Assembly (NCBI RefSeq): GCF_010614725.1
Contig: NZ_JAAEHL010000006.1
Coordinates: forward strand, 1-64,000
DNA: 64,000 bases
DNA from: Flavobacterium ajazii
GTDB taxonomy: Bacteria > Bacteroidota > Bacteroidia > Flavobacteriales > Flavobacteriaceae
Direction: 5' to 3'
Below the pieces are notes generated by a model. It saw only the letters and a list, made by a program, of their open reading frames with translations. It had not been told where the DNA came from and did no database searches. Below are positions 20,301 to 29,706 of the stretch, piece by piece; the first letter of the stretch is position 1, and each line of letters opens with the position of its first letter. A program made the position numbers and the translations under genes.

Positions 20301-23218
20301 CCATTAGCAGTAACTGTTGGGGCAGAAGGATTCAATGAACCTCCAGGACACAATGCTGAGGGTGATGAAATTGCTGCAACTGTAGGAACATTATTTACCG
20401 TTATCGCTACAACATTACTATAGGTTGTTCCGCAGCCATTAGTAGCATAGTATCTAATATTCTTACCGTTATCGGCATAAGCAACTGTATATGGAAGCGA
20501 TAAAGCTGTATAAGTGCTACCGCCTGAAGTTGTCGAAATCTCCCAGCCTGAAGCCGAAACAGTAGAACCATTATTAGTAACTGTTGGTGCAGAAGGGTTC
20601 AATGAGCCTCCTGAGCATAATGCTGATGGTGACGAAATTGCTGCAACTGTAGGAACATTATTTACTGTTATCGCTACAACATTACTATAGGTTGTTCCGC
20701 AGCCATTAGTAGCATAGTATCTAATGTTCTTACCATTATCGGCATAAGCCACTGTATATGGAAGCGATAAAGCTGTATAAGTGCTACCTCCTGAAGTGGT
20801 AGAAATCTCCCAGCCTGAAGCCGTAACAGTAGAACCATTGTTCGTAACTGTTGGTGCAGAAGGGTTCAATGTACCTCCTGAGCATAATGCTGATGGTGAT
20901 GAAATTGCTGCAACTGTAGGAGCATTATTTACTGTTATTGCTACAACATTACTATAAGTTGTTCCGCAGCCATTAGTGGCATAGTATCTAATATTCTTAG
21001 CGTTATCTGCATAGGTCACTGTATATGGTAGCGACAAAGCTGTATAAGTACTACCGCCTGAAGTTGTCGAAATCTGCCAACCTGTAGCCGAAACAGTAGA
21101 ACCGTTAGCAGTAACTGTTGGTGCAGAAGGATTCAATGAACCTCCCGGGCATAATGCTGATGGTGATGAAATTGCAGTTATTGTAGGTGCTGCATTTGGA
21201 GTGATACTTCCTGTAGTTGATGCCGAACTTGTCCCACAGGTATTTGTAGCTGTTACAGAAACTGTTCCTGCTCCTGAACCAATTGTAATAGTGGCTGAAA
21301 CAGTACCTTGTCCTCCAGTTACAGACCATCCCGTTCCCGTAACTGACCAAGTGTAAGATGTAGCACCGGTTACAGCAGTAATACTAAAGATATTTCCCGT
21401 TGAACCAGCACATTTATTTGTTGGTTGTGTTATGGTTCCCGGAGTCGCAGGAGTTGTTCTTACAGTAATAGTACCTGTAGCTACTGGACTGCCACCACAA
21501 CTACCGCCTGTTAACGGAATACTGTAATTAAATGTTCCTGATGCTGTTGGTGTACCACTAATAGTGATTGTATTATTCGAAAAAGAAGCAGAGACCCCTG
21601 CAGGCAAACCTGTTGGAGTTCCTATTCCTGTAAAACCACTTGTTGTATGAGTAATGTTGGTCATTGCCGTATTAATACATGGCGTAGGACTTGATGAAGC
21701 TACAGAAATGGTATTAATAACTGTTATTAAAACTACTGTAGAATAGCCATTACACCATGGAGCTGATGTCATTTGTGAAGTAACTGCTCTAAAATAAGTG
21801 CTTTGAGTTAGATTACCTATAACAGCCCCTGTCAAAGTAGTAGCTGTTGAGGCTATGGTTTGTCTGCTTGAAAATGAGATATCAGTAGAAGATTCCCAAC
21901 TAGTAACCGGAGAAGAGTTTCCTGTCAATACTAAATTAGCAGGCTGTGTACCTGAACAAATGGTTTGTGAAGAAGCAAGTGTTCCGGAGTTTGTAGATCC
22001 TGTCATTGAAATAGTCCCTGTATTAGAATAATTTGATATTTTACAGCTATCATAAGCTCTTATTCTAAAATACGAAGTCCCATTTGGAAGGTTGTATACA
22101 GGAGAACTACCATTATTATAGGCAACATTATAATTTTGATACCCAGCAACAAAATTAGTAAAGCCGCTATCTGTTGCAATGTCTAAATAATATCCTGTAG
22201 CATTAGAAACCTGATTCCAGGTAAGCATAGCATAACCACAGTTAACTCCTGAAATATTATTTACCGATGGATTAGCCGTACTAATTGCCGTATTGATATA
22301 TACATAATAATATGTTGCATTACTTGTTCCGCATGCATTTGTGGCAGTTACAGTAAGATTCCCACTTTGTGATGAAGTTCCTGTAGTAACAGTAACACTA
22401 GTCGTACCTTGTCCTGCAGTAATTGTCCAGCCAGTTGGTACTGTCCATGTATAACTGCTTGCACCACTTACAGCTGCTATCGAATACACCTGACCAGTTA
22501 AGCTTGGGCATGTAGGAGTCGTACCTGATACTGCTCCCGGTTGTGCGGGTGCTGATGAAGCAACATAAACAGTTCTTGTAGCTGTTACACCAGATTTAGT
22601 ATAAGTTATTGTTGCAGTTCCTGCAGATAAAGCAGTTACAACACCTGTTGAAGAATTTACTGTCGCAATTGAAGTGCTACCACTAGACCATGTACCACCA
22701 GATGATGTAGAACTAAAAGTTGTAGTGGTGGTACCAGATGTACAAATATATTGATTACCTGACAAAATCCCGGCCTGATTAATACCTCCATTTGCAATAA
22801 CGTCAGCAAAAGATGGTATACTTCCGCTACCATTACAATTTGCTACAACCGAGCCTCCAATATAAATTCTGTCAGAAGCGCTACAACCACCACCGCTATA
22901 AATATTTGAGCCACTTTGAAGTATAACTGAAGAACCCGAAGCTAGTTTTAAATCATAATTACCTCCTGAAAAATCTAAAGTACCATTATTTCTTACTATA
23001 AGCTGAATCGCACCTAAACATTCAAGATCTAAATTTTGGTTCATATTCAAACTCATAGCATTTGTCCCGTCGCCAATATATAAAATTCCTCCACATGAAG
23101 ATAAAGGTGCGGTGCCACAAGTAAGTGCAGATGCATTAGTTGTGGCTGTGATTGAGCACTGTGCATTTACACTTGTGTAAAAAACAGCAAAAAGCAGAAT
23201 AAGTAAAATTTTCTTCAT
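17378..23218 (-). CDS. T9SS-secreted 1946-residue Ig/PKD-repeat adhesin
   Basis: Signal peptide at 1-19 (ending FYTSVNA). A region of about 115 residues follows with [19 protein letters not shown], resembling a parallel beta-helix start. Next are a Big2-like domain at about 150-218 ([20 protein letters not shown]), PKD/Ig-like and FN3-like domains, and a block of 89-residue repeats at about 680-1030 ([28 protein letters not shown]). The shared C-terminal module starts at about 1400 ([17 protein letters not shown]) and the sorting domain at about 1720 ([19 protein letters not shown]) ends [15 protein letters not shown] and a basic tail. Likely an exported surface adhesin attached or released by T9SS. 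The 89-residue block is nearly identical to that in the 1-4064 gene. Intact frame with its own terminator. Confidence 0.88.
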   Translation of the reverse strand: MKKILLILLFAVFYTSVNAQCSITATTNASALTCGTAPLSSCGGILYIGDGTNAMSLNMNQNLDLECLGAIQLIVRNNGTLDFSGGNYDLKLASGSSVILQSGSNIYSGGGCSASDRIYIGGSVVANCNGSGSIPSFADVIANGGINQAGILSGNQYICTSGTTTTTFSSTSSGGTWSSGSTSIATVNSSTGVVTALSAGTATITYTKSGVTATRTVYVASSAPAQPGAVSGTTPTCPSLTGQVYSIAAVSGASSYTWTVPTGWTITAGQGTTSVTVTTGTSSQSGNLTVTATNACGTSNATYYYVYINTAISTANPSVNNISGVNCGYAMLTWNQVSNATGYYLDIATDSGFTNFVAGYQNYNVAYNNGSSPVYNLPNGTSYFRIRAYDSCKISNYSNTGTISMTGSTNSGTLASSQTICSGTQPANLVLTGNSSPVTSWESSTDISFSSRQTIASTATTLTGAVIGNLTQSTYFRAVTSQMTSAPWCNGYSTVVLITVINTISVASSSPTPCINTAMTNITHTTSGFTGIGTPTGLPAGVSASFSNNTITISGTPTASGTFNYSIPLTGGSCGGSPVATGTITVRTTPATPGTITQPTNKCAGSTGNIFSITAVTGATSYTWSVTGTGWSVTGGQGTVSATITIGSGAGTVSVTATNTCGTSSASTTGSITPNAAPTITAISSPSALCPGGSLNPSAPTVTANGSTVSATGWQISTTSGGSTYTALSLPYTVTYADNAKNIRYYATNGCGTTYSNVVAITVNNAPTVAAISSPSALCSGGTLNPSAPTVTNNGSTVTASGWEISTTSGGSTYTALSLPYTVAYADNGKNIRYYATNGCGTTYSNVVAITVNNVPTVAAISSPSALCSGGSLNPSAPTVTNNGSTVSASGWEISTTSGGSTYTALSLPYTVAYADNGKNIRYYATNGCGTTYSNVVAITVNNVPTVAAISSPSALCPGGSLNPSAPTVTANGSTVSASGWEISTASGGSTYTALTLPYTVAYADNGKNIRYYATNGCGTTYSNVVAITVNPNLPASVSIAASPTGAICSGTSVTFTATPTNPGTTPVYQWKVNGTNAGTNSSTYTTTTLANNDVVTVEMTSNASPCLTGSPATSNAVTMTVNSRPTPTFTTATEAQTCGGDHKTYTSQSGQSNYVWTVSGVLNTDYRLIARGTSTDFDIVIEWLTAGAKTVTVNYNNSNGCNGAAAATYSTNVTVIDRGRVNGGAHICKGSSLPTLTLRNDAGNATYPDASLVLKWQYSDNADNSNWQDISGTVGQVSYTPTAFPGAFRTYQVILQSGNCTKTSIESRINIDAFNAPTIGTTTYPTCSVVTGSVVLTGLPSGNWTINQTGTVTASYNNTTANTTSYTINGLVSGTYTFTVTEGSCTSDASATLNMSQVANIWDGTKWSKTGNTTLPTADDKIVFEGNYTLSTNLTGCSCTVNSGNVVVSSGVTLTITNAVTVTGGTFTFENNASLVQINNVGNSGAITYKRISQPMKNFDYTYWSSPVAGQTFVALSPNTLSDKYMSFTGTAWKSESPSSIMDKGIGYIIRVPKPNSTYPNGQDYWTGSNYAQPVEFKGVPNNGNITSSQTMVAGNFYLVGNPYPSAMDADEFLFMNLHNRDILGGTIYFWTHNTAITPTGTQYKYTSDDYASYNLTGGTGTAASSSGNKTVPDGYIAAGQSFFASADLAGNVEFDNSMRVGDNNSTFFKPAKTSKSTRLEKHRLWLNMINSGGAYKQALIGYIEGATNSFDKSFDGLSFDGNSYIDFYSVNAADNYVIQGRALPFTDTDVVPLGYRSTVAGDFTIAIDHADGNLATQRVYLEDKQTGAINELTAGNYTFNTKAGTFNNRFVLRYTNKTLGTGEFETVEDAISILVQNKTVTIDSSVENIDKVFIYDITGKQLYTKDNVNNLQLIMQNLPFAQQVLLVKIFLENGTVTTKKVIFK
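20130..21180 (-). repeat. 267-bp tandem repeats, second copy block
   Basis: Four units with the marker gtaactgttgg(t/g)gcagaagg near 20310, 20577, 20844 and 21111 (spacing 267 bp). They are nearly identical to each other and to the block at 1-1150, in the same orientation about 20 kb away. Confidence 0.92.
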
Positions 23219-23775
23219 AAAAAAAATTTTTAAATTCTTATAAAAGAATAGTTTTTAATAACTAAATTTTTGTTGATTATTTTCTAACATTACTCCCTTA
23301 CTTCAGGAGCATCAAAATCAAATTTTCTTAAGATTTTGTATTTCCTTTTACCTACGTAAAAACCCTTGCTAAGGATTTCATTTTTTCAATCAATTTTGGC
23401 TAAGAATATGAGACAAAATTAGCTTGTAAAATCAGGTTTTTTATGAAAATTCAGACCTTTTAGATGAAAGACATTATTAGTCGATGAGCGACATATTTTG
23501 AAGAAAAAAAAGTAAGAAACAGAAGTTTTTACTTACAATAATAAATACCCTAATTTTTATTTTAAATAAGTAATTTACTACATAAAAAAATGTAAAACAG
23601 CTGATATTCAATCCTCAATATATTTTTGTAAAAAAAAGTGATTAAAAAGTTAAATTTCTCTAATTCAAATCATTGAAATTTTTCAAAAAAAAGCTTAAGC
23701 GTTTTTTAACTTTTGTAATTTTTTCAATTAAAAAATACGGTTGTACCTTTGAAAAAATTGAATACCACAAAATAT
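23219..23775. other. AT-rich divergent intergenic region
   Basis: About 550 bp with no supported gene. On the minus strand a TAATTTTG box (complement of 23414-23421) could start the adhesin transcript with a leader of roughly 190 bases. On the plus strand the TACCTTTG box at 23744 serves the aldo-keto reductase. Nothing else was recognised. Confidence 0.5.
23744..23751 (+). promoter_or_regulatory. -7 box TACCTTTG for the aldo-keto reductase gene
   Basis: Exact TAnnTTTG match. It overlaps the TTG at 23749 that opens the longest frame, so that TTG cannot be the start if this box is used; ATG 23776 then has a leader of about 20 bases. Confidence 0.6.
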
Positions 23776-24813
23776 ATGAAATACACTACCCTGCCTAAAA
23801 CTGACATAGAAGTAAGTAAAATCTGTCTTGGAACGATGACTTTCGGGCAGCAAAACACAGAAGCCGAAGGACACGAACAAATGGATTACGCTCTGGAAAG
23901 AGGAGTAAATTTCTTTGATACAGCCGAAATGTATTCGGTTCCTGCGAGTGAAGCGACTTACGGAAGCACAGAAAAAATTATTGGAACCTGGTTTAAGAAA
24001 TCAGGCAACAGGGACAAAGTTGTTTTAGCTTCTAAAATTGCTGGACCAAATCCGAATTTTGGCTATATGCGTGAGAAACTGGATTTTTCTCCGGCAAGTA
24101 TTAAATACGCAGTTGAAAATAGTTTGAAAAGATTACAAACCGATTACATCGATTTGTACCAAATGCACTGGCCAGAAAGAAAAACGAATAATTTCGGAAC
24201 ACGCGCTTTTCACGGACATGATGATGTTTGGGAAGATAACTTCAGAGAAATTTTGGAAACTTTCGACGGATTAATTAAAGAAGGTAAAATCAAACACATT
24301 GGAGTTTCTAACGAAAATGCCTGGGGAATAATGCGTCTTTTGGAAGAAAGCAAATACAACAACCTGCCTGCAATCAAAACCGTTCAAAATCCGTATTCTT
24401 TATTGAATCGTTTATTTGAAGTAAACTCAGCCGAAGTTTCAAAATATGAGAATGTTGGTTTATTAGGTTATTCGCCTTTGGCCTTCGGAGTTTTGACGGG
24501 GAAGTTCTTAACTGGAGAAAGTCACCCGAAAGCAAGAATTAACCTTTTCCCGCAATACAAACGTTACAATAGCGAACAATGTACGGAAGCGACAAAATTA
24601 TATCAGGAAATCGCTAAAAAACATGGTTTAACGTTAACGCAATTGGCAATGGGATTTGTTTTGCAACAGCCATTCTTGACAAGCGCTATTATTGGTGCTA
24701 CAACTATGGAGCAATTAAAAGAAAATATCGATACAATTGATGTGGTTCTTTCTAAACAAATCTTAACAGAAATTGATTCGGTTCAGGCTATAATTCCGGA
24801 TCCGGCTCCTTAA
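23776..24813 (+). CDS. tas: NADP(H)-dependent aldo-keto reductase, Tas family
   Basis: 345 residues from ATG 23776 (MKYTTLPKTDIEVSKICLGTMTFG). This start agrees with the family, whereas the longer frame adds nine residues from a TTG inside the promoter box. The aldo-keto reductase tetrad is visible: Asp and Tyr in FFDTAEMY, Lys in VLASKIAG, His in YQMHWPE. The inserted segment ERKTNNFGTRAF after the His is typical of E. coli Tas-like proteins. It reduces aldehydes or ketones; the physiological substrate is not known from sequence. Single gene with a strong terminator. Confidence 0.88.
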   Translation: MKYTTLPKTDIEVSKICLGTMTFGQQNTEAEGHEQMDYALERGVNFFDTAEMYSVPASEATYGSTEKIIGTWFKKSGNRDKVVLASKIAGPNPNFGYMREKLDFSPASIKYAVENSLKRLQTDYIDLYQMHWPERKTNNFGTRAFHGHDDVWEDNFREILETFDGLIKEGKIKHIGVSNENAWGIMRLLEESKYNNLPAIKTVQNPYSLLNRLFEVNSAEVSKYENVGLLGYSPLAFGVLTGKFLTGESHPKARINLFPQYKRYNSEQCTEATKLYQEIAKKHGLTLTQLAMGFVLQQPFLTSAIIGATTMEQLKENIDTIDVVLSKQILTEIDSVQAIIPDPAP

Positions 24814-24831
24814 TTTTAGTAAATTAATATA

Positions 24832-24868
24832 AAATCCCGATAGTTTTAGAAGCAAGCTATCGGGATTT
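24832..24868. terminator. Bidirectional terminator after the aldo-keto reductase
   Basis: Perfect 12-bp stem AAATCCCGATAG / CTATCGGGATTT followed by a T run. It lies between convergent genes ending at 24813 (+) and 24879 (-). Confidence 0.9.
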
Positions 24869-24878
24869 GTTTTTTGAA

Positions 24879-25502
24879 TTAATAATACATAACCAAAATG
24901 ATTTTCTTTTTAGAATTGTCAATCAGTTTTTCGAGAATGCCGAAGAACTTTTCGTTTACCATTGGACACCCCAGACTATTGCAAATTGGATAGGGCTGTT
25001 CATCAAACGGAATCTCAGAATATTTATGAAGTACTATATTTCGATCAAAAGCATTGCTGTTGGTTTTATCCAAGCCATGCAGTTTGTATGCTTTTCCAAA
25101 AGTTCCAACGTAAGAACTGCCAATGGAATATTTGCCCAACGAACTGCAATTGGAATTTTTAACATTGCTGAATTTTAGTTCTCCTGAAATTCCTGTTTCA
25201 GAACCAGAGCCGTGTCCGACCAAGCCTTTATTTAGCAGTTTGTTGTGTTTTAAATCATAAATAAAAAACCGATTTCTTCCAGATTCTATCTTCATGTCTA
25301 AAAATAGTGCAACATCTGAATTGTATTTTGAAGATTTCCCCAAGAAGCTTCTTATTTCAGCAATTTCACTTTTTAGTTTCTTTTCATAGGAGTAAATCGG
25401 TTTTGTAGTTCTTGAATCTTTTGTTTTCTCTTTTTTATTTTCACAGCTCAAACAAATCAACGGAATTGTCACAAAGAGCAGGAAGAAGATTTTCTTTTTC
25501 AT
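24879..25502 (-). CDS. L,D-transpeptidase-like (YkuD_2) lipoprotein
   Basis: 207 residues with a lipoprotein signal (lipobox CLSC, Cys20) and a charged linker. The catalytic region has VGHGSGSETG, SSLGKYSIG, YKLHGLD, VLHKYSEIP and the active-site motif NSLGCPMV with Cys179. This is the pattern of the murein L,D-transpeptidase catalytic family, which acts on peptidoglycan peptides through a Cys nucleophile. At 207 residues it is compact, with no separate binding domain. It begins 8 bp after the VWA gene, so the two are almost certainly co-transcribed from the promoter at about 26703. Acting in the periplasm, anchored by lipid, is inferred from the lipobox. Confidence 0.82.
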   Translation of the reverse strand: MKKKIFFLLFVTIPLICLSCENKKEKTKDSRTTKPIYSYEKKLKSEIAEIRSFLGKSSKYNSDVALFLDMKIESGRNRFFIYDLKHNKLLNKGLVGHGSGSETGISGELKFSNVKNSNCSSLGKYSIGSSYVGTFGKAYKLHGLDKTNSNAFDRNIVLHKYSEIPFDEQPYPICNSLGCPMVNEKFFGILEKLIDNSKKKIILVMYY

Positions 25503-25510
25503 TAGGATTC

Positions 25511-26671
25511 TTATTTCTCAACCGTATAGCCTTTTACTTTAGCGAAAGCCAGAATAGAAGAGTTTATCGTATTTCCAAGATCATCTTGCGTTTTAGTTTT
25601 TTTAGATTCTGTATCGATATATTGCTGACGCTTTTTTGCCAAGACACTAATTTCTTTTTGAATCGTTTCTCTTTCTTTTTTCTTTTCGTTTACGATTACC
25701 TGAATTTCAGCCGTTGTTTTATTTTGAAGTTCTGCCGGAAGTTCTTCTTTCTTCATTTTAGAAATAGCGCCTGCATCATCTTTTACCTTGTCTACCAAAT
25801 CCCAGCTTTCGTTTTTATAAGCCGCTTTCGATTTACTCACCGCACGATCGGTGTAATTGGAAGCTGAAACTGTTTTGGCATTTTGATCCTGCATTACCTG
25901 GTTTCTTTTTTTATCTGCACCTTTAGCACCGTAATTGATATAGGTTTTGTTAATTTTTTCATCACATTTAGCGATTTCTTCATCGTAAGGTGTTGCAATA
26001 TATTGAACTGCTTTATCTGAATCAATGTTGAAATATTTACCTTTTCCGCGGTCAGCACCGTCTTTCCATAAAATGTTAATGCCTTCCGTTTTGTTTCCGC
26101 AGAAAATAGTATTCACATAAATATTGTTTTTTAAAGCATCGCTGATTGTTTCTTTATAACTGATTTTACCCTGATTAAATTCTTCATTTCCTGCAATGTA
26201 AATCAGTTTCATGCTGTTGTTTTCTGCTGACCATTTCAATCCTTTGGTTGCATCCTGAATTACTGCACCGCAATATTCACTTCCGCCATTGGTTCTTAAA
26301 GCAAATAATTTCTCTGAAATCAAATCCAAATCTGTCGATAAAGGCGTGACCTGTCTGATGTAATTAGACTTTTCAGATAAACCGTCATTTCCATATTCGT
26401 ATAAAGAAATTTCAATGTCTGGCGTTTTTCCTTCGTATTTCAAAGTAGTCAAAGTGTTTACAATATTCCACAATCTTGATTTCGCCTGATCAATTAATCC
26501 GTCCATACTGTTAGAAGTATCCAATAAAAGTGCCACTTGAATTTTGGTTGTTTCACCCGAATCTGGTTTTTCGGTTACATTATTTTTTAGTGGTTTTGCA
26601 TTAGACGAATTACACGCAGCAAAAGAAATTGACGTCGCCAAAAGTGCTGTTATAAAAAGATTTGATTTCAT
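25511..26671 (-). CDS. VWA-domain lipoprotein
   Basis: 386 residues. Lipobox FAAC (Cys20), then a von Willebrand factor A domain with a MIDAS motif DTSNS at 51-55 (VALLLDTSNSMDGLIDQA) and the later conserved TNGGSEYCG. The C-terminal third is Lys/Glu-rich and probably coiled-coil (MKKEELPAELQNKT, KKKERETIQKEISVLAKKR). VWA domains bind protein partners through a metal ion. It is an envelope protein whose partner is unknown, transcribed with the L,D-transpeptidase-like gene. The upstream region carries a -7 box and the direct repeat shared with the SIMPL gene. Confidence 0.85.
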   Translation of the reverse strand: MKSNLFITALLATSISFAACNSSNAKPLKNNVTEKPDSGETTKIQVALLLDTSNSMDGLIDQAKSRLWNIVNTLTTLKYEGKTPDIEISLYEYGNDGLSEKSNYIRQVTPLSTDLDLISEKLFALRTNGGSEYCGAVIQDATKGLKWSAENNSMKLIYIAGNEEFNQGKISYKETISDALKNNIYVNTIFCGNKTEGINILWKDGADRGKGKYFNIDSDKAVQYIATPYDEEIAKCDEKINKTYINYGAKGADKKRNQVMQDQNAKTVSASNYTDRAVSKSKAAYKNESWDLVDKVKDDAGAISKMKKEELPAELQNKTTAEIQVIVNEKKKERETIQKEISVLAKKRQQYIDTESKKTKTQDDLGNTINSSILAFAKVKGYTVEK

Positions 26672-26702
26672 AATTTTAGTTTTTAAATAGATGATTACAG
26701 AT

Positions 26703-26710
26703 CAAACTTA
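26703..26710 (-). promoter_or_regulatory. -7 box (TAAGTTTG) of the VWA/L,D-transpeptidase operon
   Basis: The complement of CAAACTTA matches TAnnTTTG, 32 bp upstream of the VWA ATG. The candidate operator repeats start 24 bp further upstream. Confidence 0.6.
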
Positions 26711-26734
26711 AAAACTAAAAAAGCTCATTTTTTG

Positions 26735-26767
26735 GACAAATGGTGAAACGGTCTTTTGACTTGGTGA
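26735..26767. promoter_or_regulatory. Candidate LytTR operator: 21-bp-spaced direct repeat
   Basis: Half-sites GACAAATGGTGA (26735-26746) and TGACTTGGTGA (26757-26767), GGTGA to GGTGA 21 bp apart, two helical turns. The same arrangement occurs at 27798-27830, at the same distance from a -7 box. Regulator identity is inferred from the adjacent LytTR gene. Confidence 0.55.
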
Positions 26768-26774
26768 ATTAAGG

Positions 26775-27740
26775 TTAATAGGTCGGTTTTGTAGAATTGA
26801 CATTAATAGGTTTTAAATCGCCATTTGGAGTAATCAGAATAAATTCTTTGTCTGCTTTGGCAAGTTGTTTCTTTTCTTTTTCTCTGTTAATGAAAATCTT
26901 TACTTCGTATTGTATCTGAATAACGGGCTCCAAAACTGTTGGATTAATGATAAAGTCAAATTCTTTGTTGAAGACAGGCTGATAATAAAGTGTAGTCGAT
27001 TTACTCGCCTGATTAACATCTGCCGATTTTTTTAAGTTTAAAGAAGAACTGTTGTACGCTTCATACGATTTGTACATTTCGACAGGTAAATTCACAATAA
27101 AATCATCGGTAATTCTTTTTTCAACGTTTGTGAATGTTTCTCCAAGAAGAAGTTCGTAATTCTTGATTTTTTCCTGGATCAACAGTTTGGCTTTATTCAT
27201 CATTTCTTTTTTAATGATTTCCAACGAATTAGAAAAATAATCAACTCGCACCAAATCGTATATTTCATGATTGGATAAAATCGAAATAAAATCATTCAGC
27301 TGATTGGGATCGGAGTATTTTATGTGGATGTTTTTCTTCAATTCAAATCCCACAGGAACTTCATTATAAGTTTTACGGCTGAAAATCTTTTTCTCGGTTT
27401 CATATTCATAAACCGGAACAAAAGAAATCATATCGACAAAAATCTCAACACCTTTTTTAAGTTTTATTTCGTGTAATGAGCGTTCGATTCTCTGGTCAAT
27501 TAATTCATTGACTTCTTTAGTTGTTTTACCCGTTTGAGTCGTACTGAAAATTGCTGTATAAGAATCAGCTTTGACATTCGCAAGCCCTTTTACACTTGCT
27601 ATAATTCCTTCGTTAGAAGGGAAACTAATATCAATGGCATTATTATCAGAATATTGATTTTGATAATTGACATTTCCAGAAACTTGTCCAATAATAAACT
27701 GAGAAAAAAGGATAAAAGAAGAGTAAAATAGTTTCTTCAT
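26775..27740 (-). CDS. SIMPL (DUF541) domain protein, exported
   Basis: 321 residues with a signal peptide (about 1-18, ending FIIGQ). The body begins SNEGIIASVKGLANVKADSYTAIFS, the periodic beta pattern of SIMPL-domain proteins, with a long amphipathic helix (SLEIIKKEMMNKAKLLIQEK) and a late beta region (IQYEVKIFINRE). There is no lipobox. SIMPL proteins are periplasmic or outer-membrane oligomers of poorly defined role. It lies in the same direction as the VWA and L,D-transpeptidase-like genes but has its own promoter, divergent from the LytS-type kinase. Confidence 0.72.
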   Translation of the reverse strand: MKKLFYSSFILFSQFIIGQVSGNVNYQNQYSDNNAIDISFPSNEGIIASVKGLANVKADSYTAIFSTTQTGKTTKEVNELIDQRIERSLHEIKLKKGVEIFVDMISFVPVYEYETEKKIFSRKTYNEVPVGFELKKNIHIKYSDPNQLNDFISILSNHEIYDLVRVDYFSNSLEIIKKEMMNKAKLLIQEKIKNYELLLGETFTNVEKRITDDFIVNLPVEMYKSYEAYNSSSLNLKKSADVNQASKSTTLYYQPVFNKEFDFIINPTVLEPVIQIQYEVKIFINREKEKKQLAKADKEFILITPNGDLKPINVNSTKPTY

Positions 27741-27765
27741 AATGATGGTTTTTAAGATTACGAAG

Positions 27766-27773
27766 CAAAAGTA
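27766..27773 (-). promoter_or_regulatory. -7 box (TACTTTTG) of the SIMPL gene
   Basis: The complement of CAAAAGTA matches TAnnTTTG, 26 bp upstream of the ATG at 27740. Confidence 0.6.
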
Positions 27774-27797
27774 TTGATCGAAAAAACGTATTTTTGA

Positions 27798-27830
27798 GAA
27801 AATGGGTTAACAAGCTGTTTGACTTGGTGA
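27798..27830. promoter_or_regulatory. Second copy of the candidate LytTR operator
   Basis: Half-sites GAAAATGGGTTA (27798-27809) and TGACTTGGTGA (27820-27830), again 21 bp apart. TTTGACTTGGTGAAT is identical in both copies. The inner half-site ends 36 bp from the -7 box in both promoters. The site lies between the SIMPL gene and the kinase gene, so it could also act on the kinase operon. Confidence 0.55.
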
Positions 27831-27882
27831 ATGCGATAGGATAGAAATTTGAAATTAAGTTACTTTACACTTTCTAAATAAC

Positions 27883-29706
27883 TTGTTTGTGAAACGTCAT
27901 GTATTAATTGTTTTTAGTCTGCTTTTTTTAGCGTTTTTATTTCCTCAAGAGATAACTGCGCAGGCAATTCCTGAAAAAAGTCAAACAAAGAGTAAGGCCA
28001 GAATCAGTAAAACTGCCGAAGAATTATCCAAATCATTGGATGAAAACGATGAATCGAAAATTGCTCAGAACTATGAAAAGTTAGCTAACGATTTTCTTAG
28101 CAAAGGCGATAATGCAAAAGCAGAAGAATATTTTAAAAGAGCTTTAAACTCTTATACCAAATTAAAACTGACCGATGATAAAACGCGCGTCACAAGAAGT
28201 TTGGCCAAAGTTCAGGAAAATCAGAAAAACTTCGATTCTGCCATAAAAAATTATGAAAAGGCAGGTTCATTGACCAAAGATGCCGCTGAAGAAAAAATCA
28301 ATTTGAATGATGCCAACCGACTTAAAAATCAATCTAATCCGGAAAGTCAGACCACTTATGTCGATTCGAATATTGAATTGCTGAAAAAAGAAAAAAAAGC
28401 TGAAGAGGTTAGTAAAGCGTATGTTCAGAAAGCAGAGAATTCTTTGCAGTTAAATGATAAAGCAGTTGCAATTGAAAGTTATAAAAAAGCCTTAAAATAC
28501 GCTAAAGACAAACCGGAGGAAGTCAAGATTAAAAACGAAATCGCAAAAGTTTATGTCGCCGATAATCAGTTTGACAAAGCACTTGCCATTAACGAAAAAC
28601 TTCTTGCAGACGCGAAGAGCAATAACGATTTTACCACCGAAATAAAACAGCTTCAATCGCTGGCTTCTCTTTATTTTGAAAAAAAAGAACCAGAAAAAGC
28701 GATTTCTTCGCTAAAAGAAGCTTACAATTTATCTTTTCAAAAAGGAAATTCATCCGAAGCTAAAAAGAGTTTATCTTCTTTAATTCGATATTATAAAACG
28801 AAAGGCGAAGACAAAGAAAGTATGGCTTTGTACGAACAGTTTTTTAATAATTTCGAACAGTTAATCAAGTCCGATACAACTTTAATCGATGCCAAAACTT
28901 TTCAGGTTACAGAAGATAAAATCCGTCAGCTTGAAAAAGAAAAGATTCTAAAAGACGAATTGATTTCAAAGAAAAACTCCTTCAATTATTTCCTTTTAGG
29001 TTCAATTGGTTTGTTGCTGCTTTTGTTTTTCTTCATTGTAAAAGCATTGTATTCTATCCGAATCAAAAACAAGGAAATCGCTTTGCAGTCATTGCGCCGA
29101 GAAATGAATCCGCATTTTATTTTTAATAGTTTGAACAGTGTCAATCAGTTCATTGCCGAAAATAAAGAATTGGAAGCCAATAAATACTTGACTTCCTATT
29201 CGAATCTGATGCGAAATATGATGGAAAACTCCAATAAAGATTTTATTTCGCTGGATAAAGAAGTAGAACAATTAAAAAAATATCTCGATTTAGAACATCT
29301 TCGTTTTCAGGATAAATTCGATTTTGAAATTGTGGTTGATGAATCTCTTGATACCGAAAGAGTTTTTGTTCCAAATATGATTATGCAACCGCATTTGGAA
29401 AATGCAATTTGGCACGGATTGCGTTATTTGGAGGAAAAAGGTTTTTTATCGCTTCGATTCGAGTTTAAAAACGGAAAAATTAATGTGATAATTGAAGACA
29501 ACGGAATTGGTTTAACCAAAAGTCGTGAACTCAAAACGACCAATCAGAAAATCTACGAATCGCGCGGTTTGAACAATACCAAAGAAAGGATTGACCTTTT
29601 GAACGAATTGTACAAAAAGGATATTTCGTTTACTGTTTCAGAAAAAGAAGCACCAGAATCAGGCACGATTGTTCAAATTGTTTTTCCATTAATTGACAAA
29701 ATATGA
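27883..29706 (+). CDS. LytS-type sensor histidine kinase with TPR sensor region
   Basis: 607 residues with a signal sequence or first membrane segment at about 5-27 (VLIVFSLLFLAFLFPQ). Tetratricopeptide repeats cover about 45-350 (NAKAEEYFKRAL, DKAVAIESYKKALKYA), predicted outside the inner membrane. A transmembrane segment lies at about 368-392, then a His_kinase domain with REMNPHFIFNSLN (phospho-acceptor His411) and a LytS-type ATPase (NMIMQPHLENAIWHG, IIEDNGIGL). It phosphorylates the LytTR regulator, which overlaps its end by 4 bp (ATGA). The start is non-ATG: TTG 27883, or GTG 27889 six bases later. Both keep the signal sequence and I cannot separate them. The signal sensed is unknown; the divergent envelope genes suggest cell-wall or surface status. 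Confidence 0.88.
   Translation: MFVKRHVLIVFSLLFLAFLFPQEITAQAIPEKSQTKSKARISKTAEELSKSLDENDESKIAQNYEKLANDFLSKGDNAKAEEYFKRALNSYTKLKLTDDKTRVTRSLAKVQENQKNFDSAIKNYEKAGSLTKDAAEEKINLNDANRLKNQSNPESQTTYVDSNIELLKKEKKAEEVSKAYVQKAENSLQLNDKAVAIESYKKALKYAKDKPEEVKIKNEIAKVYVADNQFDKALAINEKLLADAKSNNDFTTEIKQLQSLASLYFEKKEPEKAISSLKEAYNLSFQKGNSSEAKKSLSSLIRYYKTKGEDKESMALYEQFFNNFEQLIKSDTTLIDAKTFQVTEDKIRQLEKEKILKDELISKKNSFNYFLLGSIGLLLLLFFFIVKALYSIRIKNKEIALQSLRREMNPHFIFNSLNSVNQFIAENKELEANKYLTSYSNLMRNMMENSNKDFISLDKEVEQLKKYLDLEHLRFQDKFDFEIVVDESLDTERVFVPNMIMQPHLENAIWHGLRYLEEKGFLSLRFEFKNGKINVIIEDNGIGLTKSRELKTTNQKIYESRGLNNTKERIDLLNELYKKDISFTVSEKEAPESGTIVQIVFPLIDKI

Noticed and set aside
25412..25867. 151-codon plus-strand Phe/Leu-rich frame
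   Set aside because: Antisense to the VWA and L,D-transpeptidase-like genes; Phe richness arises from complementing Lys/Glu codons.
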